This document shows positions 37,782-38,934 of a DNA stretch of 38,934 nucleotides, piece after piece (the first letter of the stretch is position 1; every line of letters begins with the position of its first letter). The DNA comes from Mesorhizobium sp. ORS 3359. Its GTDB lineage: Bacteria > Pseudomonadota > Alphaproteobacteria > Rhizobiales > Rhizobiaceae. The notes beneath the pieces are model-generated. The model was not told the origin of the DNA. It saw only the letters and a list, made by a program, of their open reading frames with translations, and ran no database searches. Location of the stretch: assembly GCA_000824845.1 (NCBI GenBank), contig CCNC01000175.1, forward strand, positions 1 to 38,934. The letters are read 5' to 3'. The position numbers were made by a program, and so were the translations under genes.

Positions 37782-38849
37782 ATGACCGCCTTCAAGCCAC
37801 TCGTCTTCTCGGGCGTCCAGCCGACCGGCAATCTGCATCTCGGCAATTATCTCGGCGCCATCAAGAAATTCGTCGCCCTCCAGGAACAGTCCGACTGCAT
37901 CTATTGCGTCGTCGACCTGCATTCGCTGACGGCGCAGCTCGTCCATCAGGATCTGGGCGACCAGACCCGCTCGATCACCGCTGCGTTCCTGGGCTCCGGC
38001 ATCGACCCGAAGAAGCACATCGTCTTCAACCAGTCGCGGGTCATCCAGCACGCCGAGCTTGCCTGGATCTTCAACTGCGTGGCGCGCATCGGCTGGATGT
38101 ACCGGATGACGCAGTTCAAGGACAAAGCCGGCAAGGACCGTGAGAACGCCTCGCTCGGCCTGCTCGCCTATCCGAGCCTGATGGCGGCCGATATCCTGCT
38201 CTACCGCGCCACCCATGTGCCGGTGGGCGAGGACCAGAAGCAGCATCTGGAGCTCACCCGTGACATCGCGCAGAAATTCAACAACGACTTCTCCGAAAAG
38301 ATCGCGGCGCTCGGCGTCGGCATCGAGATGCAGGTCGGCGAGGAGACGGTGAACGGCTATTTCCCGATCACCGAACCGGTCATCGGCGGTCCGGCGGCGC
38401 GCATCATGAGCCTGCGCGACGGTTCCAAGAAGATGTCGAAGTCGGACCCGTCCGACCTGTCGCGCATCAACCTGACCGACGATGCCGACACCATCTCGAA
38501 GAAGATCCGCAAGGCCAAGACCGACCCCGAAGCCTTGCCGAGCGAGATCGACGGGCTGGAAAGCCGGCCCGAGGCCGAAAACCTCGTCGGCATCTATGCC
38601 GGCCTGGCCGAGATATCGAAGGAAGACGTGCTGAAGGAATATGGCGGCCAGCAGTTTTCCGTGTTCAAGCCGGCGCTTGCCGACCTTGCGGTCGAGAAGC
38701 TGGCGCCAATCGCTTCGGAGATGCGCCGCATCCAGGGCGACCGCGCTTATGTCGACGCCGTGCTCAAGGACGGCGGCGACCGGGCCCGCGCGATCGCCGA
38801 AGGCACGATGAAGACGGTGCGCGACATCATCGGCCTGCTGCAGGACTGA
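37782..38849 (+). CDS. trpS: Tryptophan-tRNA ligase
   Basis: A 355-residue class Ic aminoacyl-tRNA synthetase that charges tRNA-Trp. The HIGH-equivalent motif is in TGNLHLGNY (15-23), and KMSKS is intact at 217-221 in GSKKMSKSDPSD. The tryptophan pocket region (GEDQKQHLELTRDIAQKFN) and the C-terminal anticodon-binding helices follow. The start at ATG 37782 has GAGG 5 nt upstream and begins with the family N-terminus; an open frame from 37713 merely crosses the palindromic repeat. In related rhizobia the gene follows murJ closely; here VapBC lies between. Confidence 0.98.
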   Translation: MTAFKPLVFSGVQPTGNLHLGNYLGAIKKFVALQEQSDCIYCVVDLHSLTAQLVHQDLGDQTRSITAAFLGSGIDPKKHIVFNQSRVIQHAELAWIFNCVARIGWMYRMTQFKDKAGKDRENASLGLLAYPSLMAADILLYRATHVPVGEDQKQHLELTRDIAQKFNNDFSEKIAALGVGIEMQVGEETVNGYFPITEPVIGGPAARIMSLRDGSKKMSKSDPSDLSRINLTDDADTISKKIRKAKTDPEALPSEIDGLESRPEAENLVGIYAGLAEISKEDVLKEYGGQQFSVFKPALADLAVEKLAPIASEMRRIQGDRAYVDAVLKDGGDRARAIAEGTMKTVRDIIGLLQD

Positions 38850-38870
38850 TCGACCGGTCTAAGTAATTGT

Positions 38871-38934
38871 TTCGACGCAATTCCGGACGGAAAGCCGCTT
38901 CACACTTTTCCTGGAATTGCTCTTATTTGACGCA
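38871..38934. repeat. REP-like palindromic repeat, possibly tandem, cut by the window end
   Basis: GCAATTCC (38877-38884) and GGAATTGC (38913-38920) are perfect 8-bp arms; the interior contains a second partial match (GGAAAG / CTTTTCC). TTCGACGCA precedes the left arm and TTTGACGCA recurs at the window end (38926-38934), so a second copy may begin there. The layout matches short intergenic repeats common in Mesorhizobium-type genomes; the name is from memory. Confidence 0.6.

Overview
The window is high-GC, densely coded and reads as chromosome of an alphaproteobacterium of the order Hyphomicrobiales (Rhizobiales), most probably Mesorhizobium or a close relative. This rests on the protein set (RopA/Omp25-type porin with a conserved N-terminal barrel motif, malic enzyme fused to a phosphotransacetylase-like domain, GlnD-MurJ-TrpS neighbourhood) and on short palindromic intergenic repeats of the kind scattered through rhizobial genomes. 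The species assignment is inference; there is no rRNA here and I found no tRNA, CRISPR array, prophage or transposase.

Layout. 1-3.1 kb: release factor 3 (prfC), then a minus-strand cluster of a DUF4242 protein, a secreted protein of unknown function and a DUF1127 protein, divergent from a winged-helix/TPR regulator (3.14-4.95 kb). 5.0-6.7 kb: an FAD-dependent oxidoreductase and a GFA-family zinc protein, followed by about 400 bp with no recognisable gene. 7.1-9.7 kb: two tandem, about 80 % identical class II glutamine amidotransferases behind a DUF6356 membrane protein, divergent from an Lrp/AsnC regulator. 9.9-16 kb: dUTPase, HAD phosphatase, a secreted protein, an isocitrate lyase/PEP mutase-like enzyme, an EI24 membrane protein, an EamA exporter and a PfkB (adenosine kinase-like) sugar/nucleoside kinase. 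16.3-18.6 kb: a putative DNA-binding protein with a ParS/Xre-type C-terminal domain, a 373-bp AT-rich regulatory region and an outer-membrane porin with a strong terminator.

18.6-38.8 kb: conserved backbone (malic enzyme, mutS, glnD, murJ, trpS) broken by accessory cargo: a lone glycosyltransferase between the malic enzyme and mutS; a 7-kb block between mutS and glnD; and a VapBC toxin-antitoxin pair between murJ and trpS. The 7-kb block holds an ICMT-like methyltransferase plus DUF3313 lipoprotein under a divergent TetR regulator, and a copper-type P1B ATPase plus DUF305 protein behind a textbook MerR-type (HmrR/CueR) promoter, followed by an aldo/keto reductase and a metallo-beta-lactamase-fold hydrolase.

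I see no complete new defence or biosynthetic system. The most interesting material is regulatory: a 31-bp element with 11-bp phased repeats shared by two distant promoter regions (one beside the winged-helix/TPR regulator, one between the duplicated amidotransferases), a four-copy repeat array upstream of the porin, and clear operators for TetR, MerR-type and VapB regulators. Where the longest open frame ran upstream of a better ribosome binding site I chose the internal start and say so. All family calls are by eye from motifs; no search was run.
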